Position numbers and translations under genes: made by a program. From Rhodopseudomonas palustris HaA2 (lineage in GTDB: Bacteria > Pseudomonadota > Alphaproteobacteria > Rhizobiales > Xanthobacteraceae): 64,000 nucleotides of DNA. The notes under the pieces are model-generated. The model did not search any database. It worked only from the letters and a program-made list of their open reading frames with translations, and was not told where the DNA came from. The stretch is from NCBI RefSeq assembly GCF_000013365.1, contig NC_007778.1, positions 3,224,001-3,288,000 on the forward strand. Reading direction: 5' to 3'. Below, one piece after another: positions 42,846 through 52,704 of this stretch. Positions within the stretch are counted from its first letter, which is position 1. Each line of letters begins with the position of its first letter.

Positions 42846-43061
42846 ATGCCAGCGATCGCTGAAGTTCTGTCGACCAACGCCCCTCGTCCTGCGCCGCGTG
42901 GAAACGATCTGCCGACCTGCCCGGTCTGCGCAGATTCGATGGTCGCGGCGGAAGCCTCTGCGTTTCTGACGGAGAGCATCGTGAGCTATCTCTGGACCTG
43001 CGACACCTGCGGGTATGGCTTTGTAACCAAGCATTCGATGAAACGCTTCGCCTGTAACTGA
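42846..43061 (+). CDS. Small zinc-ribbon-like protein
   Basis: A 71-residue protein with two CxxC knuckles: C25/C28 (CPVC) and C52/C55 (CDTC), plus Cys70. The spacing of about 24 residues suits a zinc ribbon. YLWTCDTCGYGFVTKH is the best-conserved-looking part. GAGGAGG 5 nt upstream makes translation efficient. Function unknown; a regulator or RNA-associated factor is possible. Confidence 0.7.
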   Translation: MPAIAEVLSTNAPRPAPRGNDLPTCPVCADSMVAAEASAFLTESIVSYLWTCDTCGYGFVTKHSMKRFACN

Positions 43062-43084
43062 TCTCGGCGCTGCGTTTCTCGCGG

Positions 43085-44227
43085 TCATGCGGGGTCTCTT
43101 GATGCGATATCGCCCTGCTCCCAGTCGGCTCGGGTCTGCATCCGGAACGTCTCGAACGAGCCGCGCGTGATCGCTTCGCGGATATCGCGCATCAGCCGCT
43201 GATAGTACGCGATGTTGATCTCCGACAGCAGCATCGCGCCGAGCGTTTCGCCCGACTTGATCAGATGATGGAGATAGGCCCGTGAGCAGTTGCGGGTCGA
43301 GGGCCAGTCGCTCGCCTCGTCCAGCGGGCGCGGATCGTCGGCGTGGCGGGCGTTGCGCAGATTGACCGGTCCGAACCTGGTGAACGCCACGCCGTGGCGG
43401 CCGTTGCGGGTCGGCATCACGCAGTCGAACATGTCGATGCCGCGCGCCACCGCTTCGAGCATGTCCTCGGGCGTACCGACGCCCATCAGATAGCGCGGCC
43501 GGTCGGCCGGCAGGATCGGCGCCGCCTCCTCGATCATCGCAAGCATCACCTCCTGCGGCTCGCCGACCGCGAGGCCGCCGATCGCATAGCCGTGGAAGCC
43601 GAGCTCGATCAGCCCGCGCGCGCTGGCGTGGCGCAGTTCCGGCACGTCGCCGCCCTGGACGATGCCGAACAGCATGTGGCCGTCCGGCGCCGTCTCGAAC
43701 GCGCGCTTGCAGCGCTCGGCCCAGCGCAGCGACAGTTGCATCGCGCGCTCGATGTCGGCGCGCTCCGCCGGCAGCCGGACGCATTCGTCGAGCTGCATCG
43801 CGATGTCGCTGCCGAGCAGAAGCTGCACTTCGATGGCGCGTTCCGGCGACAATTCGATTGCGGCGCCGTCGATATGCGAGCGGAAGTTCACCGCCTTCTC
43901 GGAGACTTTGCGGAGCTGCGCCAGCGACATCACCTGGAAGCCGCCGCTGTCGGTCAGCATCGGCCCGTTCCAGGTGGTGAAGCGCTGCAAGCCGCCGAGC
44001 GCCGCGATCCGCTCCGCACCCGGGCGCAGCATCAGATGATAGGTGTTGCCGAGCACGATATCGGCGCCGGCGTCGCGCACCTCGCGCCAGTGCAGCCCCT
44101 TCATCGCGCCCGCGGTGCCGACCGGCATGAAGGCCGGCGTCCGCACCACGCCATGCGGCGTGGTCAGCCGGCCGGTGCGGGCCGCGCCGTCGGTCGCGAG
44201 CAGGTCGAAATGGTTCGGCACGCTCAT
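43085..44227 (-). CDS. tgt: Queuine tRNA-ribosyltransferase Tgt with altered zinc site
   Basis: A 380-residue TIM-barrel enzyme that exchanges guanine-34 for preQ1 in tRNAs for Asp, Asn, His and Tyr. Catalytic parts are intact: [10 protein letters not shown] with the general-base Asp, AIGGLAVGE, and the nucleophile Asp of [16 protein letters not shown]. The normal zinc motif CxCxxC before [10 protein letters not shown] reads [17 protein letters not shown] here, and the His in the following helix (normally THN) is Ile (EININ-like SEINI). The four ligands are thus S, W, T and I. Its start overlaps the queA stop (ATGA). Confidence 0.92.
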   Translation of the reverse strand: MSVPNHFDLLATDGAARTGRLTTPHGVVRTPAFMPVGTAGAMKGLHWREVRDAGADIVLGNTYHLMLRPGAERIAALGGLQRFTTWNGPMLTDSGGFQVMSLAQLRKVSEKAVNFRSHIDGAAIELSPERAIEVQLLLGSDIAMQLDECVRLPAERADIERAMQLSLRWAERCKRAFETAPDGHMLFGIVQGGDVPELRHASARGLIELGFHGYAIGGLAVGEPQEVMLAMIEEAAPILPADRPRYLMGVGTPEDMLEAVARGIDMFDCVMPTRNGRHGVAFTRFGPVNLRNARHADDPRPLDEASDWPSTRNCSRAYLHHLIKSGETLGAMLLSEINIAYYQRLMRDIREAITRGSFETFRMQTRADWEQGDIASRDPA

Positions 44228-45300
44228 GTGGGCTCCCGGAACAGCAGGCTGGCGTCGCCATAGGAATAGAACCGATAGCCGGTTTCGATGGCGTGGCGGT
44301 AGGCCGCCTGCATCGTCTCCAGCCCGCAGAACGCAGACACCAGCATGAACAGCGTCGACCGCGGCAGATGGAAATTGGTCATCAGCACGTCGACCGCACG
44401 AAATTTGTAGCCCGGCGTGATGAAGATCGCGGTTTCGTCGGCGAACGGCGCGATCGTGCCGTCGTCGCGCGCCGCGCTTTCCAGCAGCCGCAGCGAGGTG
44501 GTGCCGACCGCGACGATGCGGCCGCCTTGCGCGCGCGCCGCGTTCAGCGCCGCGGCGGTGTCACGGCCGATCGTGCCCCATTCGGCGTGCATCCGATGCT
44601 CGGCGGTGTCGTCGGTCTTCACCGGCAGGAACGTCCCCGCCCCGACATGCAGCGTCACCCGGTGCACCGTCACGCCCCGCGCCGCGAGTGCCGCGTCGAG
44701 TTCCGGCGTGAAGTGCAGCCCCGCGGTCGGCGCCGCGACGGCGCCCTCGTTGGCGGCGAACATGGTCTGATAGTCGGCCGCGTCCCGATCGTCGGGCGCG
44801 CGCTTGGACGCGATATAGGGCGGCAGCGGCGTCGCGCCGAGCTCGGCGATCGCCTGATCGAGCGCGGGCCCGTGGAAGCAGAACGCCAGCGTCACCTCGC
44901 CGGCCTCGCCCTTGACCTCGACGGTGGCGTCGAGATGGCCGAGCAGACAGACCCGCCCGTCATGGCCGAAGCGGACGACGTCGCCCTCGGCGAGCTTCTT
45001 CGCCGGCTTGACCAGCGCCTGCCAGCGCGAGCCGTCGAGCCGCTTGATCAGCGTCGCCTCGATCTTCGGCTCGGTGGCGCGGCCGATCCGGCGGCCTGAG
45101 AGCTGCGCGGCGATCACCCGCGTATCGTTGACGACGAGCTGATCGCCGGGCTGCAGCAGCGCCGGCAGGTCGCGCACGACGCGATCCTCCGGCGCCGCGC
45201 CGGGGCGCACCACCAGCATCCGCGCGGCATCGCGCGGGCTCATCGGCCGCAGCGCGATGTTCTCGGCAGGCAGGTCGAAGTCGAACAGGTCGGTGCGCAT
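44224..45300 (-). CDS. queA: S-adenosylmethionine:tRNA ribosyltransferase-isomerase QueA
   Basis: A 358-residue enzyme that transfers the ribosyl part of AdoMet to preQ1-34 to give epoxyqueuosine. It starts [19 protein letters not shown], the standard N-terminus, and shows GAGTFLPVK and the C-terminal [18 protein letters not shown] and YGDASLLF-type end. Translationally coupled to tgt by a 4-nt overlap. A palindromic repeat lies between it and the upstream cyclophilin gene. Confidence 0.96.
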   Translation of the reverse strand: MRTDLFDFDLPAENIALRPMSPRDAARMLVVRPGAAPEDRVVRDLPALLQPGDQLVVNDTRVIAAQLSGRRIGRATEPKIEATLIKRLDGSRWQALVKPAKKLAEGDVVRFGHDGRVCLLGHLDATVEVKGEAGEVTLAFCFHGPALDQAIAELGATPLPPYIASKRAPDDRDAADYQTMFAANEGAVAAPTAGLHFTPELDAALAARGVTVHRVTLHVGAGTFLPVKTDDTAEHRMHAEWGTIGRDTAAALNAARAQGGRIVAVGTTSLRLLESAARDDGTIAPFADETAIFITPGYKFRAVDVLMTNFHLPRSTLFMLVSAFCGLETMQAAYRHAIETGYRFYSYGDASLLFREPT

Positions 45301-45309
45301 CCGGTATCC

Positions 45310-45381
45310 GTCATCGCCGGACTTGATCCGGCGATCCATCCTCTTCGAAAGATGGATGCCCGGGTCAAGCCCGGGCATGAC
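45310..45381. repeat. Palindromic repeat element, type C (queA/ppi gap)
   Basis: GTCAT ... ATGAC arms enclose three hairpins: GCCGGACTTGATCCGGC, ATCCATC...GATGGAT and CCCGGGTCAAGCCCGGG. This resembles the dispersed GTCATGGCCGGGCTTGTCCCGG family of Rhodopseudomonas and Bradyrhizobium. It is inside an operon, so its transcript copy may act as a stability or processing element. Confidence 0.75.
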
Positions 45382-45426
45382 ACCTTCTATGTGGCGCCGT
45401 CGGCGTCAGGAGCCGACCTCGGCAGC

Positions 45427-45894
45427 TCAAGCCGCCGCGTCGGCGGCCATCGTCGCCTTGACGATCTTGTCGGGGTTCTGCACCGGTTCGCCGCGCTTGA
45501 TCTTGTCGACGTTCTCCATGCCCTCGATCACCTTGCCCCACACCGTGTACTGGTTGTCGAGGAAGCGGGCGTCGTCGAAGCAGATGAAGAACTGGCTGTC
45601 GCCGGAATCCGGGCTGGCGGCGCGCGCCATCGAGGTCGTGCCGCGAACGTGCGGCTCCTTGTTGAACTCGGCCTTCAGCTTCTTGCCGGAGCCGCCGGTG
45701 CCGGTGCCCTGCGGGCAGCCGGTCTGCGCCATGAAGCCCTCGATCACGCGGTGAAACACGATGCCGTCGTAGAAGCCTTCGCGCACCAGCTCCTTGATGC
45801 GGGCGACGTGGTTCGGCGCCAGATCGGGACGCATCTCGATCTTGACGTCGCCTTGGGTGGTTTCGAGGATCAGGATGTTGTCGTTGTCAGCCAT
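45427..45894 (-). CDS. ppiB: Cyclophilin-type peptidyl-prolyl isomerase, cytoplasmic
   Basis: A 155-residue cyclophilin without signal peptide. ILETTQGDVKIEMRPDLAPNH starts the barrel; FHRVIEGFMAQTGCPQGTG carries the active-site Arg and Gln. MADNDNI start follows GAAGAG. It catalyses cis-trans isomerisation of Xaa-Pro bonds. The start lies within the upstream TonB-like gene (25-nt overlap). Confidence 0.93.
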   Translation of the reverse strand: MADNDNILILETTQGDVKIEMRPDLAPNHVARIKELVREGFYDGIVFHRVIEGFMAQTGCPQGTGTGGSGKKLKAEFNKEPHVRGTTSMARAASPDSGDSQFFICFDDARFLDNQYTVWGKVIEGMENVDKIKRGEPVQNPDKIVKATMAADAAA

Positions 45895-46313
45895 GCTCTC
45901 TTCTCGTTCGGTTGGGGGAATGTTCTGCGATCGTCGAACCGCAGCGTGAAGGGACGTCCGGCAACTGCGTTGCCCATGCTTTGCGTGAACGGCAACGGCG
46001 TACACCGCTGCAATGTCTCCATCACCGCGATCCGATAAGCGAGACTGTCGAATCCCGGCGTCGTCGCACTTTCGAAGGTGATCCGCGGCTTGCCGAGGAT
46101 CTGGCCGTCGCGCTTGAAACTCACCAGCACCGTGATCTGCTTGCCCGGATCGCCGGGCGCGAGCTGTGGCGGACGCCAGCATTGTTTCAGCGCCGCAAAC
46201 AACCCGTCGAGATTGTCGATCCGTGCCTCCTGCGCGACCGCGGCACGGCCCAATGCGCCGATCGCAGATGCGATCAGCACCGCCGCGACAACGTTTCGTC
46301 GGCGCGGCGGCAT
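45870..46313 (-). CDS. Periplasmic protein with TonB/TolA C-terminal-like domain
   Basis: A 147-residue exported protein. Signal peptide (VVAAVLIASAIGALGRAAVAQ) then LFAALKQCWRPPQLAPGDPGKQITVLVSFKRDGQILGKPRI and FDSLAYRIAVMETLQRCTPLPF, which matches the layout of TolA/TonB C-terminal domains but lacks the membrane anchor and periplasmic stalk. It sits between two cyclophilin genes in one operon: 9 nt after ppiA and overlapping ppiB. Function unknown. Confidence 0.65.
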   Translation of the reverse strand: MPPRRRNVVAAVLIASAIGALGRAAVAQEARIDNLDGLFAALKQCWRPPQLAPGDPGKQITVLVSFKRDGQILGKPRITFESATTPGFDSLAYRIAVMETLQRCTPLPFTQSMGNAVAGRPFTLRFDDRRTFPQPNEKRAWLTTTTS

Positions 46314-46322
46314 GTCGGCCGC

Positions 46323-46886
46323 TTACTTGACGTCGGCGGCGACCTGGACCTTGACCATCTTGTCGGGGTCGGTCACCGAGCCGCCGGGCGAGCCGGGCGA
46401 GGCCTTCTTCAGCTTGTCGACGACATCCATGCCGGACACCACTTCGCCGATCACGGTGTACTGCCCGTTCAGGCTCGGCCCGTCGTCGAACATGATGAAG
46501 AACTGCGCGTTCGCGCTGTCGACGCTGTCGCCGCGCCGGGCCATGCCGACGATGCCGCGTTTGAACGGCACCTTGGAGAACTCCTGCTTCAGGTTCGGAT
46601 ATTTCGAACCGCCGGTGCCGTTGAACTTCTCGCCGTCGCCGGTCTGCGCCATGAAGCCGGCCATCACGCGGTGGAACGGCACGTTGTTGTAGAAGCCGTC
46701 GCGGGCGAGCTGCTTGATGCGTTCGGCGTGCTGCGGCGCGATGTCCGGCCGGAGCTGGATCACGATCCGCCCCTTGGTGCTGTCGATGACGATGGCGTTC
46801 TGCTTGTCGAGGCCGGCGGGCAGCGGCTGCGCCAGCGCGGGCAGAGCGAACACCAGCGCGGCGATGATGCCTATCAAACGGATCAT
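46323..46886 (-). CDS. ppiA: Cyclophilin-type peptidyl-prolyl isomerase, exported
   Basis: A 187-residue cyclophilin with a Sec signal (MIRLIGIIAALVFALPALAQ). AIVIDSTKGRIVIQLRPDIAPQHAERI and FHRVMAGFMAQTGDGEKFNGTGGS mark the active site. It should fold periplasmic proteins. CGGAG precedes the ATG at 46886. Second gene of the coaD operon, 25 nt after coaD. Confidence 0.93.
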   Translation of the reverse strand: MIRLIGIIAALVFALPALAQPLPAGLDKQNAIVIDSTKGRIVIQLRPDIAPQHAERIKQLARDGFYNNVPFHRVMAGFMAQTGDGEKFNGTGGSKYPNLKQEFSKVPFKRGIVGMARRGDSVDSANAQFFIMFDDGPSLNGQYTVIGEVVSGMDVVDKLKKASPGSPGGSVTDPDKMVKVQVAADVK

Positions 46887-46911
46887 GGAAACTCCGGATT
46901 GCAAAAGCCGG

Positions 46912-47409
46912 CTAGCCGGCGAATTTCGATTTCAGACTGGCCGCGACATCGGGCGGCACGAAGGCGGAGACGTCGCCGCCCATCGCAGCGATCTGCCGCA
47001 CCAGTGTGGCGGTGATCGGGCGCACGCCGACCGACGCCGGCAAAAACACCGTGTGGACCCCCGGCGCCATGGTCTCGTTCATGCCGGCGATCTGCATTTC
47101 GTAGTCGAGATCAGTGCCGTCGCGCAGCCCGCGGATCATCAGCGACGCGCCGACCTGCTGCGCCGCGGTGACCGTGAGATTGTCGTAGGTGGTGCAATCG
47201 AACGCACAGCCGGCGGCCTCGGCGACCGGCTCGAACACGCGTCGCACCATCACCAGCCGCTCCTCGGTGGTGAACAGCGGCTTCTTGCCGGGGTGGATGC
47301 CGATCGCCACCACCAGCCTGTCGCACAATTCGACCGCGTGGCGGACGACGTCGAGATGGCCGTTGGTGACGGGGTCGAAGGAGCCGGGATACAGCGCGAT
47401 ACGGGACAT
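46912..47409 (-). CDS. coaD: Phosphopantetheine adenylyltransferase CoaD
   Basis: A 165-residue enzyme transferring AMP to 4'-phosphopantetheine, the fourth step of CoA synthesis. [16 protein letters not shown] (T/HxGH motif) is at residues 7-22; [21 protein letters not shown] and the [11 protein letters not shown] motif follow. First gene of the operon coaD-ppiA-tonB-like-ppiB-queA-tgt. Confidence 0.96.
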   Translation of the reverse strand: MSRIALYPGSFDPVTNGHLDVVRHAVELCDRLVVAIGIHPGKKPLFTTEERLVMVRRVFEPVAEAAGCAFDCTTYDNLTVTAAQQVGASLMIRGLRDGTDLDYEMQIAGMNETMAPGVHTVFLPASVGVRPITATLVRQIAAMGGDVSAFVPPDVAASLKSKFAG

Positions 47410-47720
47410 GCTTCCGTCTAGCGCGGCCGCATGACGCCCGCAAGCCGATCTGGTTCCGGCCCTGTCCGGGGTTTTATTTCGCTCTGCGGATCGAACCGGA
47501 AGGCCACCTCGCGCGTCTATTCCGCGACAGGTGGGCTGCTGAAAACATTACGGTTTTTTCCGCATTGTTTCACGGAGCCTTTACCGGAGAAACAAATTTG
47601 CGCGGCCATGAAACCAATTGGTGCGGCGACGAAGATGTTCTGAAACCGGGCTTGGCTACACCACCGGCATTGGGAAGCGACAATCCAACGGGTCGCAAGG
47701 CCCGACGACAGGGGACCGTC
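47410..47720. other. 311-nt gap upstream of coaD and the small secreted gene
   Basis: No gene is supported. The region should hold divergent promoters for coaD (-) and the secreted protein (+). An AT-richer block (near 47535-47605, AAACATTACGGTTTTTTCC and GAAACAAATTTGCGCGG) contrasts with the surrounding GC and is the likely promoter zone. No strong palindrome is seen. Confidence 0.4.
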
Positions 47721-47978
47721 ATGATCAAGGCTCTTTCCGCAGTCGCCATTGCAGCGTTCGTCGCTGCCGCCCTCACCATTCTCCCGGGCTTTGCGCCGCG
47801 CGTCGAAGCCAGCGTGCCGGTGGCGCTCGCCAAGGGCGACCGGCTCGACATCCGCCCGCTGGGAACGAATTGCTCCGCACAGGCTTGGCCGAATTTCGAG
47901 CCGTCCTGCCTGCGCAATGCCGAAACCCGCACCGCGCCGGTCCGCGAAGCCCGTCTGGTCACCGCGGAACGTCCTTAA
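47721..47978 (+). CDS. Small secreted protein, unknown
   Basis: An 85-residue protein with a Sec signal (MIKALSAVAIAAFVAAALTI) and a short mature part containing KGDRLDIRPLGTNCSAQAWPNFEPSCLRN, with two Cys that may bond. AGGGGA precedes the ATG. Short exported proteins of this kind occur widely in bradyrhizobia with unknown function. It is followed by two hairpins and is convergent with gyrA. Confidence 0.7.
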   Translation: MIKALSAVAIAAFVAAALTILPGFAPRVEASVPVALAKGDRLDIRPLGTNCSAQAWPNFEPSCLRNAETRTAPVREARLVTAERP

Positions 47979-48010
47979 GGATCGTGCGTTAGGATACACA
48001 GAACCACCCA

Positions 48011-48032
48011 AGCGCTGTCCTCCAGGAGCGCT
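48011..48032 (+). terminator. First hairpin after the small secreted gene
   Basis: AGCGCT at 48011-48016 and 48027-48032 (self-complementary) enclose TCCTCCAGGA-type inner pairs, giving a compact hairpin 32 nt after the stop. No T run follows, so it may stabilise the mRNA 3' end rather than terminate. Confidence 0.4.
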
Positions 48033-48037
48033 CTTCG

Positions 48038-48068
48038 AAGGCCCCCGGTGTGCCCGCCGGGGGCCTTT
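48038..48068. terminator. Intrinsic terminator between small secreted gene and gyrA
   Basis: AAGGCCCCCGG pairs with CCGGGGGCCTT around a TGTGCCCG loop, followed by TTT on the + strand and by A-flanked symmetry on the other. It lies 60 nt after the + gene and 45 nt before the gyrA stop, so it likely serves both. Confidence 0.8.
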
Positions 48069-48112
48069 CGATTCGTGCTTTGCTTGGGTTCTCTATGGAT
48101 TCCGGCGGCTGA

Positions 48113-50890
48113 TCAGCCGCCGTTACCGTTTCCGTTCTCGGTCTCTTCCGCCTCGGGAATGTGCTCGACCGACACCACCTTCTCGTCGTCTGCGGTGTCG
48201 AACACGATCACGCCCTGGGTCGAGCGCCCAGCGACCCGGATGCCTTCGACCGGGCAGCGGATCAACTGGCCGTTGTCGGTCACCAGCATGATCTGGTCCG
48301 AATCCTCCACCGGGAACGACGCCACCAGCTTGCCGTTGCGGTTGTTGACCGACATCGCCACGATGCCTTTGCCGCCGCGGTTGGTTGTGCGGTACTCGAA
48401 CGACGAGGTCCGCTTGCCGTAGCCGTTCTCCGAGATCGTCAGCACGAACTGCTCGGACGCCGACATCTCGACATAGCGCTGCTCGCCGAGCTCGATCGCG
48501 CCGACCGAGGCGTCCTCGCCCTCGACCCCCGCGGCCTCGTCCTCCACCGCCGCCCGCTCCTCGACGCCGCCGCGACGCACCGCATTGGCGCGGCGCAGAT
48601 AGGCGGCGCGCTCCTCGGATCCGGCGTCGAGATGGCGCAGGATGCTAAGCGAGATCACCTTGTCCTCGGGCGCTAGAGCAATGCCGCGCACGCCCATGGA
48701 TGAACGACCTTGGAAGACTCGGACACCGAATTCCTTGCCGTCTCTTTGGTCCGAGACAGGAAATCGAATGCACTGACCATTGGCAGTTGTCAGCAACACG
48801 TCGTCGCGCTCGGTGCAGATCTGCACGTCGACGATCGCCTCGCCGTCGTCGAGCTTCATCGCGATGATGCCGGAGCGGCGCACGTCGACGAAGTCGGACA
48901 GCTTGTTGCGGCGGACATTGCCGCCGGTGGTCGCGAACATCACGTCGAGCGCGGCCCAGGACTGCTCGTCCTCCGGCAGCGGCATGATCGTGGTGATGCG
49001 CTCGCCCTGCTCCAGCGGCAGGATGTTGATCAGCGCCTTGCCGCGGCCGTTCGGCGGCGCGATCGGCAGCCGCCACACCTTTTCTTTGTAGACCTGGCCG
49101 CGCGACGAGAAGAACAGCACCGGCGTGTGCGTCGAGGCGACGAACAGCCTGGAGACGAAATCCTCCTCGCGGGTCGCCATGCCGGAGCGGCCCTTGCCGC
49201 CGCGGCGTTGCGCCCGATAGGTCGACAGCGGCACGCGCTTGACGTAGCCGGCGTGCGACACCGTCACCACCATGTCCTCGCGCTGGATCAGGTCCTCGTC
49301 TTCGACCTCGCCTTCCTGCTCGATGATCACGGTCTTGCGCGGCGTGGCGAATTCCGTCTTCACCGCGATCAGTTCGTCCTTGACGATGGTCTGCACCCGC
49401 GCCCGCGAACGCAGGATGTCGAGATAGTCGGCGATCTCGAGCGCGAGCTTGTCGAGTTCCTCGGCGATTTCCTCGCGACCCAACGCCGTCAGGCGCTGCA
49501 GCCGCAGATCGAGGATCGCCTTGGCCTGCTCGAACGACAGCCGCGCGGTGCCGTCCTCGTTGAGCTTGTGGCGCGGGTCGTCGATCAACGTGATCATCGC
49601 GGCGACGTCGGCCGCCGGCCAGTCGCGCGACATCAGGGTTTCGCGCGCCGTGTTCGGATCGGGCGAATTGCGGATGACGCGAATGATCTCGTCGATATTC
49701 GCCACCGCGATGGCGAGGCCGACCAAAATATGAGCGCGGTCGCGCGCCTTGTTCAGCAGATATTTGGTCCGCCGCGTGACCACCTGCTCGCGGAACGCGA
49801 CGAACAGCGTCAGCAGATCCTTGAGGTTCATCAGTTGCGGACGGCCGGCGTCGAGCGCCACCATGTTGGCGCCGAAATTGGTCTGCAGTGGCGTGAAGCG
49901 GTAGAGCTGGTTCAGCACCACGTCCGGCACCGCGTCCCGCCGCAGCTCGATCACGACGCGGAAGCCGTCGCGGTCGGATTCATCGCGCAGATCGGAGATG
50001 CCCTCGATCTTCTTCTCGCGCACCAGATCGGCGATCCGCTCGACCATGGTGGCCTTGTTCACCTGGTAAGGGATCTCCGAGATGATGATCGCCTCGCGGT
50101 CCTTGCGGACCGTTTCGATCTCGACCTTGCCGCGCATCACGATCGAACCGCGGCCGGTGTGGTAGGCGAGACGAATGCCGGCGCGGCCGAGAATGATGCC
50201 GCCGGTCGGGAAGTCGGGGCCCGGGATGATGACGTTCAGATCGTCGATCGACAGCGCCGGATCGTCGATCAATGCGATACAGGCGTCGATCACCTCGCCG
50301 AGATTGTGCGGCGGAATGTTGGTCGCCATGCCGACGGCGATGCCGCCGGCGCCGTTGACCAGCAGGTTCGGGAACTTCGCCGGCAGCACCTGCGGCTCGT
50401 TGAACGAGCCGTCGTAGTTGTCCTGATAGTCGACGGTGTCCTTGTCGAGATCGTCGAGCAGCAATTGCGCGATCTTGGTCAGGCGCGATTCGGTGTATCG
50501 CATCGCGGCCGGCGCGTCGCCGTCGACCGAGCCGAAATTGCCCTGACCGTCGATCAGCGGCACGCGCATGGAAAAGTCCTGCGCCATGCGCACCATCGCG
50601 TCGTACACCGACTGGTCGCCGTGCGGGTGATACTTACCGATGACGTCGCCGACGGTGCGCGCCGATTTGCGATACGGCTTGTTCCACTCGAATCCGTTCT
50701 CGTACATGCCGAAGAGAATCCGGCGATGCACCGGTTTCAATCCGTCGCGCGCATCCGGCAGCGCTCGCGCCACGATCACGCTCATCGCGTAATCGAGATA
50801 GCTGCGCTTCATCTCGTCGAGAATGGATACGGGGCGAATATCCGAGGGCGCCTGAGGCTCCCCGGGCTTCTCGTCGTCTTTGTCGGACAA
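48113..50890 (-). CDS. gyrA: DNA gyrase subunit A
   Basis: A 925-residue type II topoisomerase subunit that breaks and rejoins DNA via Tyr132 (RYTES). The GyrA box QRRGGKG is near residue 575, then the beta-pinwheel domain. The quinolone-resistance region reads [10 protein letters not shown]; Gln93 stands where E. coli has Ser83, while Asp97 matches E. coli Asp87. An acidic/Arg-rich insert of about 40 residues (around 745-790) interrupts the pinwheel. The chosen start is a TTG, giving the family-length N-terminus; no strong Shine-Dalgarno is visible. Confidence 0.96.
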   Translation of the reverse strand: MSDKDDEKPGEPQAPSDIRPVSILDEMKRSYLDYAMSVIVARALPDARDGLKPVHRRILFGMYENGFEWNKPYRKSARTVGDVIGKYHPHGDQSVYDAMVRMAQDFSMRVPLIDGQGNFGSVDGDAPAAMRYTESRLTKIAQLLLDDLDKDTVDYQDNYDGSFNEPQVLPAKFPNLLVNGAGGIAVGMATNIPPHNLGEVIDACIALIDDPALSIDDLNVIIPGPDFPTGGIILGRAGIRLAYHTGRGSIVMRGKVEIETVRKDREAIIISEIPYQVNKATMVERIADLVREKKIEGISDLRDESDRDGFRVVIELRRDAVPDVVLNQLYRFTPLQTNFGANMVALDAGRPQLMNLKDLLTLFVAFREQVVTRRTKYLLNKARDRAHILVGLAIAVANIDEIIRVIRNSPDPNTARETLMSRDWPAADVAAMITLIDDPRHKLNEDGTARLSFEQAKAILDLRLQRLTALGREEIAEELDKLALEIADYLDILRSRARVQTIVKDELIAVKTEFATPRKTVIIEQEGEVEDEDLIQREDMVVTVSHAGYVKRVPLSTYRAQRRGGKGRSGMATREEDFVSRLFVASTHTPVLFFSSRGQVYKEKVWRLPIAPPNGRGKALINILPLEQGERITTIMPLPEDEQSWAALDVMFATTGGNVRRNKLSDFVDVRRSGIIAMKLDDGEAIVDVQICTERDDVLLTTANGQCIRFPVSDQRDGKEFGVRVFQGRSSMGVRGIALAPEDKVISLSILRHLDAGSEERAAYLRRANAVRRGGVEERAAVEDEAAGVEGEDASVGAIELGEQRYVEMSASEQFVLTISENGYGKRTSSFEYRTTNRGGKGIVAMSVNNRNGKLVASFPVEDSDQIMLVTDNGQLIRCPVEGIRVAGRSTQGVIVFDTADDEKVVSVEHIPEAEETENGNGNGG

Positions 50891-51070
50891 GGGTGAGTTC
50901 CGGTCAGATTCTGATGCGAATCATATACCGCATCGAGGCCGCGCAAGCCACCCTCGCGGTCGCCTTTTCGCGGCTTTTTCCAGCCGATTTTCCAATGACT
51001 TAGCCGGAGTTTGGCTGGGCGCCCGAAGCGCCTTCCCGGATCGCCCCGAAACGTCGGCGGCGCGCCCCGA

Positions 51071-52444
51071 TCAGTCCTCGCGCAGCACCGCGCCGAAGCG
51101 CTCGACGACGACGTCGCGCTTGGTCTCGTCGACCCGCACCGTCATGGCGTAGCGGCCGTCGCGCAGCTCCTTGGACAGCACCTCGGCGTTGCGATGCAGC
51201 CAGCTCACGCCGGCCCCGTCGGCGGCGTCGATGGTCAGGTCGAGCACCGAACGCCAGGCCGCCAGCCGCTGCTCGATCGCCAGCAACAGCTCGTCGACGC
51301 CCTCGCCGCTCACCGCCGACACCATGAAGCACGGGCGATCCTCGGACCGCCGCGCCGCGATGTTGCGCAGCTCTTCGCGCTGCTCCGGCTCGAAGCGGTC
51401 GATCTTGTTCCAGATTTCGAGGATGCGCCCGCCGTCGGCCTCGACGCCGAGCTGGCGCAGCACCGCGTCGACGTCGCGCTCCTGGGCCTCGGCATCTTCG
51501 TGCGAGATGTCGCGGACGTGCAGGATCAGATCGGCTTCCAGCACCTCCTCCAGCGTGGCGCGGAACGCCGCAACGAGTTGGGTCGGGAGGTTGGAAATGA
51601 AACCCACGGTGTCGGACAGCATCGCCTTGCCGCCGTGCGGCAAGGTCAAGGCGCGCAGCGTCGGGTCCAGCGTCGCGAACAGCATGTCGGCGGCCTGCAC
51701 GTCGGCGCGGGTCAGCCGGTTGAACAGCGTCGACTTGCCGGCATTGGTGTAGCCGACCAGTGCGACGACGCGATACGGCACGCGCTGGCGGCCGGCGCGG
51801 TGCAGCCGCCGCGTCGCCTGCACCTTCTTCAGTTCGTTTTCGAGCCGCGAGATTCGATCGCCGATCAGCCGCCGGTCGGCCTCGATCTGGGTTTCGCCGG
51901 GGCCGCCCATGAAGCCGAAGCCGCCGCGCTGGCGTTCGAGATGGGTCCAGGATCGCACCAGCCGCGAGCGTTGATAGTTCAGATGCGCGAGTTCGACCTG
52001 CAGCGCGCCTTCCTTGGTCTTGGCGCGGCGGCCGAAGATCTCCAGGATCAGCCCGGTACGATCGAGCACCTTGGCGCTCCACGCCTTCTCCAGATTGCGC
52101 TGCTGGATCGGCGACAGCGCGCAATCCATCACCACGAGATCGGCCTCGTGGCCTTTGATGATGCCGAGGATCTCTTCGACCTTGCCCTTGCCGAGATAGG
52201 TCGCCGGGCGGATCTGACTGATCGGCGTCAGCACCGCCTCGGCGATCTCCAGATCGATGGCGCGCGCAAGCCCCGCCGCCTCGTCGAGGCGGGCGTCGCT
52301 GTCGCGCACGGCATTCATTCCGCCGGCATCGGGATCGGTCTTGCGGACACGAAGATACGGCCCGACGACGATTACCCGCCCGGTCTGGCCGTCTGTCGCC
52401 GACCGCGGCCGGTCGGCGCCCCCGTCAAAGCTGCGGGGTTCCAA
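51071..52444 (-). CDS. hflX: Ribosome-associated GTPase HflX
   Basis: A 457-residue GTPase that splits stalled ribosomes, notably under heat. The N-terminal HflX domain with GGPGETQIEADRR is followed by the G domain: GYTNAGKSTLFN (G1), DTVGF (G3) and NKID (G4). The TTG start has AAGG about 9 nt upstream, 11 nt after the hfq stop; hfq-hflX linkage is common in proteobacteria. Confidence 0.94.
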   Translation of the reverse strand: MEPRSFDGGADRPRSATDGQTGRVIVVGPYLRVRKTDPDAGGMNAVRDSDARLDEAAGLARAIDLEIAEAVLTPISQIRPATYLGKGKVEEILGIIKGHEADLVVMDCALSPIQQRNLEKAWSAKVLDRTGLILEIFGRRAKTKEGALQVELAHLNYQRSRLVRSWTHLERQRGGFGFMGGPGETQIEADRRLIGDRISRLENELKKVQATRRLHRAGRQRVPYRVVALVGYTNAGKSTLFNRLTRADVQAADMLFATLDPTLRALTLPHGGKAMLSDTVGFISNLPTQLVAAFRATLEEVLEADLILHVRDISHEDAEAQERDVDAVLRQLGVEADGGRILEIWNKIDRFEPEQREELRNIAARRSEDRPCFMVSAVSGEGVDELLLAIEQRLAAWRSVLDLTIDAADGAGVSWLHRNAEVLSKELRDGRYAMTVRVDETKRDVVVERFGAVLRED

Positions 52445-52455
52445 TCAGGACCTTC

Positions 52456-52704
52456 TCAAGCTGGAGAATCCTCGCCGCCTTCGAACAACTGGATCGGCGC
52501 GCCTGGCATAATCGTCGAAATCGCATGCTTGTAGACCAGCTGCGAATGACCATCGCGCCGCAGCAACAGGCAAAAATTATCGAACCAAGTGACAATGCCT
52601 TGCAATTTGACCCCGTTCACCAGGAAAATCGTCAAAGGAGTCTTGGTCTTTCGAACGTGGTTCAGGAAGGTGTCTTGTAGATTTTGTGCGCGGTCTGCCG
52701 CCAT
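52456..52704 (-). CDS. hfq: RNA chaperone Hfq
   Basis: An 82-residue Sm-like protein that pairs small RNAs with mRNAs. [28 protein letters not shown] and the Sm2 motif YKHAIST are typical, with a short acidic tail (EGGEDSPA). In nitrogen-fixing alphaproteobacteria Hfq is needed for nifA expression. Its leader carries a CAATTGGAATTG palindrome and an A-rich stretch on the mRNA strand. Hfq lies downstream of the aminotransferase on the same strand, 178 nt away. Confidence 0.97.
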   Translation of the reverse strand: MAADRAQNLQDTFLNHVRKTKTPLTIFLVNGVKLQGIVTWFDNFCLLLRRDGHSQLVYKHAISTIMPGAPIQLFEGGEDSPA

